Shown: positions 60,691 to 64,000 of the stretch, piece after piece | Numbering within the stretch: the first letter of the stretch is position 1 | Layout: the number at the start of each line of letters is the position of its first letter | NCBI GenBank assembly: GCA_037954235.1 | Contig: JBBMOA010000013.1 | Location: 21,014,001 to 21,078,000, forward strand | Direction: 5' to 3' | Source of the DNA: Aulostomus chinensis | Taxonomy: Eukaryota; Chordata; Actinopteri; Syngnathiformes; Aulostomidae | DNA length: 64,000 nt | Translations under genes and position numbers: made by a program | The notes under the pieces: generated by a model | The model's database searches: none | Seen by the model: the letters and a program-made list of their open reading frames with translations, nothing else | What the model was told of the DNA's origin: nothing

Positions 60691-60775
60691 TCTTTGTTAA
60701 GAGGTGTCCCTGAGCAAGGCACCTATTGCTCACGATTCCCTAATGTGGGAATCTGTTGTGCTATTTAAGTGATTG
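60691..60775 (+). mobile_element. Possible SINE body fragment
   Basis: AGGTGTCCCTGAGCAAGGCAC followed by CTATTGCTCACGATTCCC is like the TGAGCAAGGCAC...ATTGCTC body of fish SINEs; related wording occurs at 26468-26485. The head and tail are not recognisable. Confidence 0.35.
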
Positions 60776-62754
60776 TTAAACTAGAAGCAAAACGAAAAAT
60801 GATCATCTTTAGCTTCCTTGCGCTATAATGACACTGTCTGATTTCCTCCACCTGAACCAAGAAGTGTCTGTATTGGAATTAAATGACTGGTTAGATTTAC
60901 AAGTCTGTTGTACTCCCATGTCACCAATACGCCATTACGACCCACAGGTGACGGGTTCCATGTCCCCTTCAGTTTAATCCTCTGAAGCTTTTCCACCAAA
61001 AATGAATCGCTCCAAACCCCCGGAGTTGGGTGGAACCATGCTAATCAAGAATGCATCAGCAACCGTCGTCAACACAGAACGGATCCATAGAATAACACAC
61101 TTGCTGATGTCGTCATGATCCACATTGAGAGAAGGAAGCCATCTTATGGTTCCAGCCGGGAACCAACTTTACAGGATCTGAACCAGTTAGTTTTTGCGTT
61201 AATCAGTTTGAAATGAAGTTGAAGTTGGAAAAGTGGTCGTTATGTAGCAACAAATCTGGTATTCTGTTATTGGCCACAACTGTTGTACAGAAGATTCAAA
61301 CCAAATCCCTGCAGCATTAAACAGCATCTCCAAATCGAGAAATGCCAAGTATAATTTTACTCAAGGGGAATAGTATCATATTATTTAGTTCATAGCCACA
61401 CTTTTCCCATATGCAGTTCATTTGCTACACGTTAAGTGACTTGGCTGGGTTGGAGTCTGTAAACTTTTAATTACTCTGATTTGATGTACAAGCAGAAAAT
61501 GCAAAGTGCAAAACGCCTGTTGTTGTTTTACATGGTGAGATTTTAATTGACATTCAAATAACCCTCTCTGTTTTTCATTTTTAAAACTGTAAACCGAGAA
61601 CCCTCAAAAGAGGAGGAGCAGGCAGAGACTGGGAAGATTGTGTAGGTAAAAGAAGATATTTGCTAATGCAAATCAAATATGGAACCAAAGCTTCACCTGA
61701 AGTGAGTCAGACACGCCCCTGATCAGATTACTTCTTATTCTTGTCAACTTAATTTGCCCTTCTGTTGTGAACACAACCAAACCTATAGACAGCCTTTTCT
61801 TTCTGTAGCTCTGTGCCTTCAGAGGATAGCAACTTAAATATTACCGCAGTGTAGCAAAGAGGAATACACAAACAAATGTAAATTCAGGTGATGAGCAGTC
61901 GGATCTCGTCATACCTGAGTTCAGGATGCTATAAGCTGGTGACGCCAGGATCGGACCCTGTAAATTACTTTCTGTCTGATCTGATGTTTTCTCTGGTCAA
62001 ACACAGCTTTGTTTAATCTTTTGTGCAAAAAAGTAACACGGCCGTCAGACAGCCGGGAAAAAGATGGCAGTCTGCATCCAGTAGTTACAGCTGACATCTG
62101 TACAACAGGCAGTCATGCTTGGTTTCTGAATGCGGCTGATGTCTCAAACTGTCAGACATCTTTTCATATCCCTTCCTTACTGTTACCCAGAATCCCCACC
62201 AGTGTGGACTGTCAGGTGAGGTGAGATCACACTCGTGTCATTTTTCTTTCAGACTTTTCTCCAACTCGAACATATTTCTGAACTTTCTGTTCACACAGTT
62301 ACCCAACCTCTCCGCCAAAGTGGGGCTGACTGTTACACTGTTAAAAATAAAAAGAAACCTGAAATTATCACATTTGTGTCTCTTTCCTCTCACCTGCGTT
62401 TGCCTATTTGTAGCAGCGTTACTCATTTCATGTCATGAACACACCAGAACTGAAATTGCTGCTAATACTACTGTGGCTTTCGTGTCGAAATGAGTTATAA
62501 TGGTCCAATCCCTCTATCAGAATATTCTTACCAGAGAGTCTATAAATTGGTCCAAGTGTTTTTTTTGTCCCCCCAGCTGCATAATTACATGATGATCTGC
62601 ATCGCAGACCAAATCAGGATAATTGCAAGGTCTCTTGACCGACACAATCTTACTGTGAAAAAGAACAGGGAACCCATAAATACCTGTGTGCCACTTACTA
62701 GAGTGTTACGTGTCAAAAACCTGTTAAATCAGGATCAGGATGTGATCGTATCCC
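60776..62754. other. Non-coding stretch, no gene recognised
   Basis: Frames of up to 90 codons lack signatures. No mobile element was identified. Confidence 0.5.
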
Positions 62755-62850
62755 CTGGCCCTTTAAGGAATAGTTCCCCAAAAAATGTCAGTCATTACTT
62801 TTCATTTTTTGGATGAACTTTCCCTTTTCCTCACCCAAAAATAAATAAGT
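62755..62850. repeat. Relic of a TTAAGGAATAGTTCxCCCAAAAA-type fish repeat end
   Basis: CCCTTTAAGGAATAGTTCCCC then AAAAAATG, TCATTACTTTTC and CCTCACCCAAAAATAAATAAG follow the order of a very common fish repeat end (AAAGGAATAGTTCACCCAAAAATG...TCATTATTTACTCACCC), known from memory. Only this end is recognisable. Confidence 0.5.
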
Positions 62851-64000
62851 GACTGATTTTCAAATTTACTTACTCTTCTTTTTGTTTTTTGGGTTTTTTT
62901 TTTATCCAGACGTGGATTTTCAGTTCAGCTGTTGGTTCTTCTTTTAATCTAAAATGTTCGTGTTTCATGAGTGTGTTTTACTTCCCTTCTATTAGTTTGC
63001 TGCAGTTTCCTCTCCTCAGTCCATGTAGTCCAGTCAGGCAATTTCTTTTAATTTACCGGCACTCACAGGACCTGTTAATGCAGTTTAATAGAAAATAAAT
63101 GATGATGATTCAGTACCTGTGTGCTTGTTGCGAGGTCTCTGCCAGATGCGTGCTTCCTTTATCACATGTGCTAACTGAGATGTGATCATTGGTGGAGGTG
63201 TAAAGAGAGCCATGGACAAGATAATGAATCAGATGCAGATCACATCCTCTTACCAGACATGATTGGCAGTTGTTGTAGCTCAGGCTCATTAGGACACCCA
63301 TGGATGTTTCACCTGTTCAAGGAGGAATTATTCAAGGTGGTCAGAAAAGAAATTCAAAACCACTCCACAAACAGTGAAACTGGCAAATATGAATATTGTG
63401 GGAATGATAGATCGCTCTTCAGCAGCTGCCTCTTGTTTTGTTTTCTCAGTAACCAAAAATATGATTAATGACATCTGTAAACAGCCCAGACAGATAGAGA
63501 GAGACTGATTTGATGGAAAACAGTACATCTTGACATGCTGGAGTAATAATTGGATTTTAAGGAAGTGTTCCTCTATTGCATCTTCTCTCCTCGATTATGA
63601 ACTACTACCAACCAGCCTCGCGTCATCCATTTCCTTCTCCACCTCAGATGAAATCGTTCATCACCTCCGCATCCTTTCTTCCAACTTGTTTTCATTATCA
63701 CCTGCTTGCTCCTCATCAAAATGGATGCAGAGTAAATCAAGATGAGACAGAGAGATGCAAAAGAAAAAAAAAAACAACCCCGCATCTTGATCCTGTTTTG
63801 TTCAGCAAGCTAACTTTTTCCATCTCTCCTGCTTCTCTATTACGGCGTAATAGCTCATCAGAACAGATGCCGTCTCCCTCTGTTAACTTCAAAAAAACCT
63901 CCATGCTCGTCCTCTTGAGTGTACATCGTTGTGCTTTAATCTGAGTTTTGTCTCAGTCACGTTTTTGTCACTCCTGGGGATGGAGTCTTGGCATGCACAG
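62851..64000. other. Non-coding stretch at the window edge, no gene recognised
   Basis: Frames of 60-122 codons occur on both strands over C/T-rich sequence (for example 63576-63944) without family signatures. Nothing else was identified. Confidence 0.5.

Overview
This window looks like teleost fish nuclear DNA, probably a percomorph. The evidence is AT-rich, CpG-poor, gene-sparse sequence, a high density of (CA/GT)n microsatellites, several tRNA-headed SINEs with ATGG-repeat tails, and remnants of Tc1-like, hAT-like and non-LTR elements of types common in fish. No bacterial, organellar or viral gene organisation is present. The window is best read as intron or intergenic DNA. No complete gene can be supported, and almost all open frames of 60-200 codons fit chance expectation in DNA of this length and composition.

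Layout. Positions 1-565 hold the best candidate coding exon: an open frame that ends in phase 0 at a good splice donor. A 38-bp candidate exon with a very strong acceptor lies at 11007-11044 on the same strand. A 57-bp candidate at 12103-12159 has a textbook donor, and a possible terminal exon begins at 43041. A candidate exon on the opposite strand is at 51428-51615. None of these proteins was recognised, so no gene name is given.

Mobile DNA is the main recognisable content. Three copies of one tRNA-derived SINE family lie at 6219-6536, 30792-31104 (minus strand) and 51758-52132; two have clear target-site duplications and two have different internal deletions. A second SINE at 26363-26614 has a different tRNA-like head but the same 3' tail, also with target-site duplications. 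A hAT-like relic with a decayed BED zinc finger sits at about 21518-22183. A Tc1-like transposase fragment is at 46470-46625, and a non-LTR retrotransposon ORF2 fragment is at 57640-58125 (minus strand). Weaker interspersed-repeat relics lie at 20560-20845, 31805-32095, 37440-37890, 50120-50290, 59757-59830 and 62755-62850.

The most unusual structure is a minisatellite of about 900 bp at 22629-23540. It has about 30 units of two lengths (31 and 29 bp) in a visible higher-order pattern: a regular 60-bp dimer zone, then a block of about 240 bp whose unit order is repeated. It runs directly into a (GT)29 microsatellite. I found no evidence of a novel gene system; the notable points concern repeat architecture and unverified exon candidates.
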